From JACPLA01 sp035291905 (lineage in GTDB: Bacteria; Bacteroidota; Ignavibacteria; UBA10030): a stretch of DNA of 16,074 bases. The stretch covers positions 1-16,074 of the forward strand of contig DATDRF010000082.1 in NCBI GenBank assembly GCA_035291905.1. Direction: 5' to 3'. The notes beneath the pieces were generated by a model. The model made no database searches, was not told where the DNA came from, and saw nothing but the letters and a program-made list of their open reading frames with translations. Positions 6,809 through 12,824 of this stretch are shown here, piece by piece; the first letter of the stretch is position 1, and each line of letters starts with the position of its first letter. The position numbers and the translations under genes were made by a program.

Positions 6809-8008
6809 CTACTTCAAAATCGGAATCACGTGCTCCTGCATCGGCAGCCCCGTCACAATGACCTCTTTCTTCGGCGAGATGTAGATGTCAATCTCACTCC
6901 GAACCCCGAATTTCCCCGGAAAATAGATGCCGGGCTCGATCGAAAACGAGGTATTCGGTATGATCCTGCGCTCATCCCTGGTTTCGAGATTGTCGATATT
7001 CGCCCCGTTACCGTGGATGACCTCGCCGATCGAGTGGCCGGTCCTGTGAATGAAATACTCCCCGTATCCTTTGCCTGCAATGTATCCCCTCGCCGCATCA
7101 TCGACTTCAAATCCTCGAATCTCCTTTCCTTTTTCGAATGCCTTCTTCACGGCCTCGATTCCTGCATCCCTCCCCCCTTTGACAACTTCAAAGATCTTCT
7201 GATGCTCATCGGGAACCGTTTCCCCGATGAACCCTGTCCACGTTATGTCGGCATAGACCGAGTGATCCTTCTTCTTCTTTGCCCAGAGGTCGAGCAGCAC
7301 AAAATCCCCCTTCTTCACCTCGCTGTGAATTTCTTTCGTCGGTTCATAGTGCGGGTTCGCGCTGTTTGCGTTTACCGAGCAGTTCGGGTCCGCCTCAGTC
7401 CAGATCCCCCTCTTCTCGAATTCCTTGAGCATGAACTGCTGAACGTCGTATTCCGTCAACCGCCCCTTCGCCATGATCCTTTGACGTATGAATCCAAATG
7501 TTTCATCCACAATGGCCCGGAGATGCTTTGCGCACTCGAAGTTGTCACGCGCCTGTTCCTCATTCCAGCACGCCTCAAATCGCTGCAAAAGGTTTGCCGA
7601 CGAAACCACTTCGACCCCGGCACCCCTCACAAGTTCCAGTGTCCCGCCGTCGATGTTGGAAACATAGGGAATGGCATTACCCGGAGAATATTCCATGGCA
7701 ACACGCTTGGCGCCGGCAAGCAGCTTCTTGAGCCCCTCTTCGAGCGAACGCCAGCTCACATAGAGGGTCTTTCCGCCGGGAACAGAATCAAGGTTCCACT
7801 CCTCTATGCCGTGCACAAGCTTTCGGGGCTCCCCTGCCGACGGAATGAAATAGAAATAACGCCGGGTTTGCATGATGTGGGAAGGAAGGTCGAGAATCCG
7901 CGTCGCAAAGACATTCGATCCGCGGAAGTTGTAGAACAGCCATCCGTCACACCCCTCTTCTTTCAGAGCAGCCTGGATATCGCTTACTGTTTTGTTGGTC
8001 AATGACAT
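6809..8008 (-). CDS. M24-family metallopeptidase (Xaa-Pro aminopeptidase-like)
   Basis: A 399-residue protein with a creatinase-type N-terminal domain (about 1-150) and a pita-bread catalytic domain (about 155-399). The five expected metal ligands are present: Asp240 (LLDLW), Asp254 (YADITW), His325 (HRTGHSIG), Glu358 (SIEPGIY) and Glu372 (RSEID). The ATG at 8008 is preferred to an upstream reading from 8065, because an AAAGGGA site precedes it and the N-terminus MSLTNKTVSDIQAAL fits the family. The longer form would start within the upstream gene's terminator. The likely activity is removal of N-terminal residues next to proline, or cleavage of another dipeptide or imide-like bond, in the cytoplasm (no signal peptide). 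It lies next to the aminomutase/ATP-grasp unit, in the same direction but beyond that unit's terminator, so a shared pathway is possible but unproven. Confidence 0.92.
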   Translation of the reverse strand: MSLTNKTVSDIQAALKEEGCDGWLFYNFRGSNVFATRILDLPSHIMQTRRYFYFIPSAGEPRKLVHGIEEWNLDSVPGGKTLYVSWRSLEEGLKKLLAGAKRVAMEYSPGNAIPYVSNIDGGTLELVRGAGVEVVSSANLLQRFEACWNEEQARDNFECAKHLRAIVDETFGFIRQRIMAKGRLTEYDVQQFMLKEFEKRGIWTEADPNCSVNANSANPHYEPTKEIHSEVKKGDFVLLDLWAKKKKDHSVYADITWTGFIGETVPDEHQKIFEVVKGGRDAGIEAVKKAFEKGKEIRGFEVDDAARGYIAGKGYGEYFIHRTGHSIGEVIHGNGANIDNLETRDERRIIPNTSFSIEPGIYFPGKFGVRSEIDIYISPKKEVIVTGLPMQEHVIPILK

Positions 8009-8045
8009 TGTGATATTCCCTTTTTCGTTTTTCGGCGGCACGTTC

Positions 8046-8074
8046 AGTATATCGAATTTACCCAAAATAAAAAA
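8046..8074 (-). promoter_or_regulatory. Weak candidate promoter for the M24 peptidase gene
   Basis: A good -10, TATACT (8051-8046), lies 37 bp before the M24 start codon. The hexamer 17 bp upstream is only TTTTTT, inside the U-tract of the preceding terminator. A separate promoter is expected because that terminator isolates the gene from the upstream unit, but the -35 support is poor. Confidence 0.3.
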
Positions 8075-8095
8075 GCCCGACCTGAGTCGGGCTTT
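8064..8095 (-). terminator. Intrinsic terminator after the aminomutase gene
   Basis: The stem GCCCGAC (8075-8081) pairs with GTCGGGC (8086-8092) around a CTGA loop, extended by three A-T pairs. On the minus strand it is followed by TTTTTTATTTT. It starts 19 bp after the KamA stop. In the plus direction only three T follow, so it acts leftward and closes the transcription unit that begins near 12075. Confidence 0.9.
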
Positions 8096-8113
8096 GCAGT
8101 TGCTTCTGCGATG

Positions 8114-9277
8114 CTATTTGCCGACGACGACCTCTACAGGGACCTCTTCCGGTTCGGCAGCTTTCTTCACGGTAGCAGTCTTCTTGCGTCGGTATTTTGT
8201 CTCGATCGTCGACTGTTTCCTCGGTGTCTCTTCCTTCTCCTCGACATCAGGGTATGTGAAGATATCATATTTGAAGTTGCGCAGAATGATATCTTTGCCG
8301 TTGCGCCCGAGGACGTACTGCGGGAGAATCGGGATCTTTCCTCCCCCTCCCGGCGCATCGATGACATAGTAAGGGACGGCAAGTCCTGAGGTATGACCGC
8401 GCAGTTTGTCCATGATCTCCAGCCCCTTGCTCACAGGGGTCCGGAAGTGATTTGTCCCTTTCGTAAGATCGGCTTGATAGATGTAATACGGGCGAACCCG
8501 CATCTTCAGAAGCTTCCTGTGAAGCTCCATCATGACGTCGGCGTCGTCATTGACCCCCTTCATCAGGACAGCCTGATTACCGACCGGGCATCCGGCATCG
8601 GCAAGGAGACCGCAGGCCTTTTCCGCTTCCGGCGTGCATTCCCACGGATGATTGAAGTGGGTATTGACGTACACCGGATGGTACTTTCTGATCATTTTGC
8701 ACAGCTTGGGCGTAATGCGCTGGGGAAGGACGCAGGGCATTTTTGTGCCTAGTCGGATGATTTCCACATGGGGAATCGCGCGCAGAGAGGCCAGGATTCT
8801 CTCCAGAACATAGTCGGTGACCATGAGCGGATCGCCGCCTGAGAGCACGACGTCGCGAACTTCCGGATGCGCCGCGATATAATCGATTCCGCCCTGAATC
8901 CATTTTGAGTTGATCTTGCTCGAATCGCTCACTTTTCGCTTCCTGGTGCAAAAACGGCAGTACATCGAACACTGACTCGTCACCAGGAACAAGACGCGGT
9001 CGGGATAGCGATGGGTGATGCTCGGGACAGGGCTGTCGGCCTCTTCGTTCAAAGGATCCTCGGGAGCGTTATCATCCTGCAGCTCCACTTTGTCGGGAAT
9101 GCACTGGAGCCAGATGGGATCTCCCGGGTAACGAATGAGGCTGAGATAGTACGGATTGACCCGGATGTGGAACAACTTATTCAGGCGCTCCGCAAGAGCC
9201 GGATCGAAATCGAAACGGTCTATGAGGTCTTTCGCGCTGTCAACGCTTTGTCGCAGTATTTCCTGCCATAGTTCCAT
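8114..9277 (-). CDS. kamA: Lysine 2,3-aminomutase, KamA-type radical SAM/PLP enzyme
   Basis: A 387-residue protein. The radical-SAM cluster motif CSMYCRFC gives Cys103, Cys107 and Cys110. The PLP lysine is Lys314 in PGGGGK. Asp270 (YQADLTKG) and Asp307 (VIDAPGGGGK) match the two aspartates that hold the side-chain amine of lysine in clostridial KamA; glutamate 2,3-aminomutases differ there. The predicted reaction is therefore L-lysine to beta-lysine. The EpmB branch lacks much of this C-terminal part, so a role only in EF-P modification is less likely. A Lys/Glu-rich tail (about 347-387) follows the family domain. Start choice: the ATG at 9277 gives MELWQEILR and lies 8 bp after the GNAT stop. 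AAGGAGG (9291-9297) is 13 nt upstream, somewhat far, and an in-frame TTG at 9289 is too close to it. It is the last gene of the ATP-grasp/GNAT unit. Confidence 0.92.
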   Translation of the reverse strand: MELWQEILRQSVDSAKDLIDRFDFDPALAERLNKLFHIRVNPYYLSLIRYPGDPIWLQCIPDKVELQDDNAPEDPLNEEADSPVPSITHRYPDRVLFLVTSQCSMYCRFCTRKRKVSDSSKINSKWIQGGIDYIAAHPEVRDVVLSGGDPLMVTDYVLERILASLRAIPHVEIIRLGTKMPCVLPQRITPKLCKMIRKYHPVYVNTHFNHPWECTPEAEKACGLLADAGCPVGNQAVLMKGVNDDADVMMELHRKLLKMRVRPYYIYQADLTKGTNHFRTPVSKGLEIMDKLRGHTSGLAVPYYVIDAPGGGGKIPILPQYVLGRNGKDIILRNFKYDIFTYPDVEEKEETPRKQSTIETKYRRKKTATVKKAAEPEEVPVEVVVGK

Positions 9278-9285
9278 ACGGAGAG

Positions 9286-9768
9286 TCAAGCCTCCTTGAG
9301 TGTTTTCGTAAAAATTACCAGATCGTCGCCGACCGAGTAATAACTTCTGATGCGCGCCTCTTCAACATATCCATGCTTTATGTAAAACGCCCTCGTGCGA
9401 TCGTAGCTCGCTTGCGACGAGGTCTCGGCAATAATCTTCTTCCCGTTCCGCGATCTCACAAACGATTCACAGTGTTCCAACAATTCACTGCTTGCTCCTC
9501 CCCCGTACTTCTTTGGATCGACCGCGATCCAGTACAGGTCGTATGAAACTTCGGTCATGGGAGTCGGTCCAACGCAGTAGTATCCCTGCACGACGTTGTT
9601 CTCGTCCACGCTTGTGAACATGATGTAATCAAGTTGATGAGGCCCCTCCACGACCAATTCCATCAATTCCACAGCAACTTCAATTTCCTCATTCCTGAAC
9701 ACCTCTGTTGCAAGGAGAATCTGCTTCAACGGCAACATATCATCTTTTGTAAACGGCCGAATGGCCAT
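9286..9768 (-). CDS. GNAT-family N-acetyltransferase
   Basis: A 160-residue single-domain acetyltransferase. The acetyl-CoA pyrophosphate-binding segment is DPKKYGGGASSELL (about 84-97), preceded by the strand YDLYWIAV. The C-terminal YDRTRAFYIKHGYVEEARI (about 122-140) is the usual late GNAT helix and strand. The start ATG at 9768 lies 8 bp after the ATP-grasp stop; no clear ribosome-binding site is seen, so coupled translation is likely. It sits between a ligase-like gene and the aminomutase, so an amine on beta-lysine or on a ligated product is a plausible acceptor. AblB (beta-lysine acetyltransferase) is also a GNAT found next to an aminomutase, but to my knowledge it is clearly longer; I would not call this gene ablB. 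Confidence 0.88.
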   Translation of the reverse strand: MAIRPFTKDDMLPLKQILLATEVFRNEEIEVAVELMELVVEGPHQLDYIMFTSVDENNVVQGYYCVGPTPMTEVSYDLYWIAVDPKKYGGGASSELLEHCESFVRSRNGKKIIAETSSQASYDRTRAFYIKHGYVEEARIRSYYSVGDDLVIFTKTLKEA

Positions 9769-9776
9769 AGAAACCG

Positions 9777-10868
9777 CTACGGCATCCTTTCCAGAGCATA
9801 CTCGACAATCTTGGCCACGGTGTCTTCAAATGACATCCCATACGTCCGCGCTGACCTGGCAAAGCCCGCATCGTCCGACAGGTCGGGATTGGGATTCACT
9901 TCCAGAACGTAGGGAACAAGGTTCTTGTCGATCCGGAGATCGACTCTCCCATAGTCCCGCAACCCCATCACCTTGTAGCATTTCAGGGCAATCTCTTTCA
10001 CCTTCTTTTCCAACTCGGCGGGGATAGGAGCAGGACACACTCCCACCGTTCCCGTATACTCGATGGTCCCCTGCATCCATTTTGCATTGTATGTGACAAT
10101 CTTCGGGTAGTTTGCCGGCAAACCGGAGAAGTCGATCTCGGAAATCGGAAAAACAATCGGCCGCTTGTTGCCCACAATCGCGACGTTGAGCTCGCGTCCG
10201 TTGATATATTCCTCGATGAGGGCGGGCTGATCGTACTCGCTGAAGATCCCACGTACCTTCTTCTTGAGAGCCGCAAGATCCTCGACGACCGAACCATTGT
10301 CGATTCCCGTACTGGCGTCTTCCCGGGACGGTTTTACGATGAGCGGGTATTTCAAACCAAGGTCTTCCTGCAGCTCTCCGATATTTTTGACAATGGCAAA
10401 TCGGGCGGTTTTAATGCCATGGAACGCGAGGATCTCCTTTGTTCTTGCCTTGTTGAGGCACGAGCCAAGGACAAATGCGGGAGCGCCTGTGTAGGGAATT
10501 CCGAGAAGTTCGTACAGCCCTGCAATGTGCATCTCGTGCGCCGATTCATTGCCAACCGATTCGCACAGGTTGAAAATGACATCCGGCTGCTTTTGCTTGA
10601 CAAAATCGAGCAGTCTCTGCACGTCGCCGTTCATATTAAAGAGAGTGGCCTTGTAGCCCTCCTGTTGTAATGCGCGCTGAACATGTTCGCGCTCTTCAAG
10701 GACGCCCACTTCGGACATGTCGATTTCGGCCCGGTTTGCCACTGCCAGCACTTCTGCCTTTGTGGCAAGCTGTTGAATTTGGCCGTTTTCGGAAATGTAC
10801 TTTCGACCTGATTCCGTTACCAGCGTGGGTTCATTGAATATGATTACAACGTGTACCTTCTTCGCCAT
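9777..10868 (-). CDS. ATP-grasp ligase, divergent D-Ala-D-Ala-ligase-like (copy 1)
   Basis: A 363-residue protein with the Ddl fold: an N-terminal domain ending in YELLGIPYTG (about 119-128), then the ATP-grasp domain. The ATP-binding lysines are Lys140 and Lys179, and the Mg-binding residues are Asp310, Glu323 and Asn325 (LEVNPNP). Differences from true Ddl: there is no SAEREVS-type loop near the N-terminus. The position of Ddl Ser150 is Ala185 (REDASTG), and the catalytic Tyr of AKY is Trp264 (AKW). An ATP-dependent amino-acid or carboxylate-amine ligase is supported; D-Ala-D-Ala synthesis is not. The ATG at 10868 has AAAGGGAG about 6 nt upstream. It follows its paralogue by 39 bp, with 8 bp to the GNAT gene. 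Confidence 0.9.
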   Translation of the reverse strand: MAKKVHVVIIFNEPTLVTESGRKYISENGQIQQLATKAEVLAVANRAEIDMSEVGVLEEREHVQRALQQEGYKATLFNMNGDVQRLLDFVKQKQPDVIFNLCESVGNESAHEMHIAGLYELLGIPYTGAPAFVLGSCLNKARTKEILAFHGIKTARFAIVKNIGELQEDLGLKYPLIVKPSREDASTGIDNGSVVEDLAALKKKVRGIFSEYDQPALIEEYINGRELNVAIVGNKRPIVFPISEIDFSGLPANYPKIVTYNAKWMQGTIEYTGTVGVCPAPIPAELEKKVKEIALKCYKVMGLRDYGRVDLRIDKNLVPYVLEVNPNPDLSDDAGFARSARTYGMSFEDTVAKIVEYALERMP

Positions 10869-10907
10869 GAGAACTCCCTTTATCGGTGCCCAGCAAGTTC
10901 CTTTTCC

Positions 10908-12008
10908 TTAAGAAATTAACTGTCGGTTTCGCAGGATTGCGGCGTCAAGAACCGCGTTGATCATTTGATTATAGGAGATCCCTGCCACCCGGGCGGCCTG
11001 CGGATAGCAGGAATGTTCGTCAGGATTCGGGAGGATTCCCGGCAACGGATTCAGCTCAATAATATGCGGTTCGCCGTGTTCGTCCAGGCGCACGTCGATG
11101 CGGCACCAGTCCCGGCAGCCAAGGAGTCGATACGCGTGCAGAGAGATCGATTCGATTTTCTGCTGCAAGCCGGATTCAAGAGGAGCGGGACATCGATGTA
11201 CGTCGAGCGGGTTGTCAAGTTGATCGAGGATCCACTTCGTTTCGTAGGAATAGACCCTGTTCATTTCCTTCGGGAGAGAATCGAAGAGGATTTCGACAAT
11301 CGGGAGGACTTTCACCGAGGTTCCGTTTCCCAGCAGTGCAACGGTAAATTCCCGCCCCGTGAGAAATTTCTCGGCCAGAGCAGGCTGTCCGTACTCGACG
11401 AGGATTTTTTCGGCTTCGACGCGCAACTCCTGCGCGTTCTTCACAACAGAACTGTTGTAGATGCCTTTGCTGGATCCCTCATGGAGCGGCTTGACGATCG
11501 CGGGGAATGAAACCTGCGCGTTCGCGACCTCATCGAGGGAAGAAAAAACGGAGAAGGGGGAATTCGGAATGCGATAGTGAGAGAGGATCTCTTTGGCCCG
11601 GGACTTATCGAGGCAGATTCCCAGGGTAATAGGATCGGAACCTGTGTACGGGATTCCGAGCATCTCCAGCATCGCCGGGATTTGTGCTTCCCGGGACGCT
11701 CCTCGAAAGCCTTCGGCAATGTTGAAGACGATGTCGGGCTGAACTTCCCGAAGCCTCTGATAGGCCTCTTCGTTTGCTTCGATCAGAGTGACACGATGAC
11801 GCTCTTCGAGCGCAGAACGAACGGCATCAATCGTTTCCTGGGTGTCCCACTCTGCGTATGTGTCGGTTCTTGTCGCTTCTTTCTTCACAGACGTGGCGAT
11901 CATTTGATCGCCTTCGCCATTCGCCTCTCTCCCTCCCTCGTCTGAGACCTCCTCTTCAACGTCTCTTTTCAAGTTATAGACGAGAGCGACATGCAATTGC
12001 CGTAGCAA
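10908..12008 (-). CDS. ATP-grasp ligase, divergent D-Ala-D-Ala-ligase-like (copy 2)
   Basis: A 366-residue paralogue of the next gene. The N-terminal half contains a charged insert (about 14-45), then FNIAEGFRGASREAQ and EMLGIPYTGSDP. ATP-grasp residues are Lys135, Lys173, Asp305, Glu318 and Asn320 (IELNPLPG). The Ser of Ddl's EGSS loop is kept (Ser179), but the catalytic Tyr is Trp259 (TKW), as in copy 1. Start choice is uncertain: no ATG fits. TTG codons exist at 12059, 12008 and 11996. The one at 12008 is chosen because LLRQLHVALVYN then aligns with MAKKVHVVIIFN of the paralogue. The 12059 start would leave a leader of only about 16 nt from the promoter. First gene of the ligase/acetyltransferase/aminomutase unit; substrates unknown. 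Confidence 0.88.
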   Translation of the reverse strand: MLRQLHVALVYNLKRDVEEEVSDEGGREANGEGDQMIATSVKKEATRTDTYAEWDTQETIDAVRSALEERHRVTLIEANEEAYQRLREVQPDIVFNIAEGFRGASREAQIPAMLEMLGIPYTGSDPITLGICLDKSRAKEILSHYRIPNSPFSVFSSLDEVANAQVSFPAIVKPLHEGSSKGIYNSSVVKNAQELRVEAEKILVEYGQPALAEKFLTGREFTVALLGNGTSVKVLPIVEILFDSLPKEMNRVYSYETKWILDQLDNPLDVHRCPAPLESGLQQKIESISLHAYRLLGCRDWCRIDVRLDEHGEPHIIELNPLPGILPNPDEHSCYPQAARVAGISYNQMINAVLDAAILRNRQLIS

Positions 12009-12061
12009 GCAGTTAACTGAACCTTTCGATTGTGGAGTGTAGCTGCCAACTTGATTCAATG

Positions 12062-12078
12062 AACAAGTACAACTTGTT
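12062..12078. promoter_or_regulatory. Perfect palindrome AACAAGT-N3-ACTTGTT at the ATP-grasp promoter
   Basis: Seven-base arms (12062-12068 and 12072-12078) flank ACA. It begins 3 bp downstream of the -10 hexamer and covers the predicted transcription start near 12075, a standard place for a repressor operator. No regulator gene for it is visible in the window. It could instead be a short hairpin at the 5' end of the mRNA. Confidence 0.55.
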
Positions 12079-12081
12079 ACA

Positions 12082-12109
12082 AATATAATCTTTTACCGTT
12101 TCTTGTCAA
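12082..12109 (-). promoter_or_regulatory. Sigma70-type promoter of the ATP-grasp/GNAT/kamA unit
   Basis: On the minus strand, TTGACA (12109-12104) and TATATT (12087-12082) are separated by 16 bp. The start would be near 12075, giving a leader of about 65 nt to the preferred TTG start. With the terminator at 8064-8095 it defines a four-gene unit of about 4 kb. Confidence 0.8.
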
Positions 12110-12129
12110 GAAAAATCGTCATTCGCGAC

Positions 12130-12300
12130 GCGATGAGGAGGAGGAAAGACTTGACTTTGATCGCGGAGGAGGTGAGGTGAGAGAGATGAGGAGCGAAGGA
12201 GCTGAGGTGAGGAGGAAGAGAGTGAGAGGGAAAGAAGAAGTGAGTGAGAGAGGAAGAGGCTAAGAGAGTAAGAGTGCAAGAAGAAGAGAGAAAAACGGAA
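12130..12300. repeat. Purine-rich (GA) low-complexity tract, non-coding
   Basis: The + strand is strongly purine-biased; in 12181-12300, 106 of 120 bases are A or G (counted by hand). It is built of GAGG, GTGAG and AAGAAG-like words without an exact unit. The minus-strand reading frame through it (about 12106-12354) gives only Ser/Leu-rich low-complexity protein and is not accepted as a gene. It fills most of the gene-free stretch between the ATP-grasp promoter and the zinc-ribbon gene. Confidence 0.75.
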
Positions 12301-12308
12301 GATTGTGT

Positions 12309-12340
12309 CGTTGATTCGTTGTTTCGTTCTCTCGTTGACT
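12309..12340. repeat. Four tandem octamers CGTTnnnT
   Basis: CGTTGATT, CGTTGTTT, CGTTCTCT and CGTTGACT stand head to tail without gaps, just after the stop of the zinc-ribbon gene. The last copy also forms GTTGAC/GTCAAC (12334-12339, 12350-12355), a 6-bp stem overlapping that stop codon. No U-tract follows, so a terminator role is weak. Function unknown. Confidence 0.6.
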
Positions 12341-12350
12341 GCTTCTCCCG

Positions 12351-12818
12351 TCAACTACCGAACTTCATTCCGCACTTCGGACACGAAGTTGCGTCCGATG
12401 GAACCTTCGTTCCGCAGTTCTCGCAGAAGAATTTGTCTGCAAAGGGGTCATCGGGGACGTCGCCGGCCTCATGAATCGTCACATGGTCGTCGGATTTCGC
12501 CTCGGCGGACCGCGAAGGGCCGGCAAACATCGACCGAATGGCAAAGAAGAGTGTAAGAAGCGCGACAATGAGGCCCTGAATCGATTCCTTCTCGATGGCA
12601 GTGTAGAAGAAATACCCCGCGATAAGGATTCCCATGATAACGGGGATAAGATTCACACTCCTCCGGCCTTCCTCCTTGTCAGACCTGATGCTCTCTGTCA
12701 CCCTTTCGATCCAGGACTTGCTTACAACCTCACCGCAGTGGGGGCAGAACGATGCAACTGCCAGCATCTTTTGGCCGCACCTGCGGCAGGTCACTTCTCT
12801 GTAAAGGTCTTCTGTCAT
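12351..12818 (-). CDS. Double zinc-ribbon membrane protein, function unknown
   Basis: A 155-residue protein with two CxxC-CxxC zinc ribbons at its ends: Cys11/14/25/28 (CRRCG and CPHCG) and Cys132/135/146/149 (CENCG and CPKCG). Between them are two probable transmembrane helices (about 56-74 and 80-98) joined by a short charged turn. Both ribbons would therefore be on the same side, probably the cytoplasm. An acidic linker (about 103-129) precedes the second ribbon. The ATG at 12818 lies 6 bp after the recG stop, with AGGG 9 nt upstream, so it is probably co-transcribed with recG. I do not recognise a named family; the ribbons suggest binding to protein or nucleic acid. Confidence 0.85.
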   Translation of the reverse strand: MTEDLYREVTCRRCGQKMLAVASFCPHCGEVVSKSWIERVTESIRSDKEEGRRSVNLIPVIMGILIAGYFFYTAIEKESIQGLIVALLTLFFAIRSMFAGPSRSAEAKSDDHVTIHEAGDVPDDPFADKFFCENCGTKVPSDATSCPKCGMKFGS

Positions 12819-12824
12819 TGGTTA

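Noticed and set aside
6797..8005. Long plus-strand open frame (402 codons) opposite the M24 gene
   Set aside because: The minus strand encodes a complete M24 enzyme with all five metal ligands; the plus-strand product has no recognisable motif and is a GC-frame shadow.
8114..9277. EpmB (EF-P lysine modification) or glutamate 2,3-aminomutase
   Set aside because: The two aspartates for the lysine side-chain amine and the full C-terminal part are present, and no efp or epmA is adjacent.
9286..9768. Naming the GNAT ablB
   Set aside because: It is much shorter than AblB as I know it, and the flanking ligases suggest a different acceptor.
9777..12008. Naming the ATP-grasp genes ddl (D-Ala-D-Ala ligase) or van-type ligase
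   Set aside because: The catalytic Tyr is Trp in both, the EREVS loop is missing, and the setting is not cell-wall synthesis.
12309..12340. CRISPR-like repeat
   Set aside because: Octamers without spacers; no cas genes in the window.
12106..12354. Minus-strand frame of 82 codons in the purine tract
   Set aside because: Product is Ser/Leu-rich low-complexity sequence from the CT-rich strand and spans the ATP-grasp promoter region; not a credible gene.
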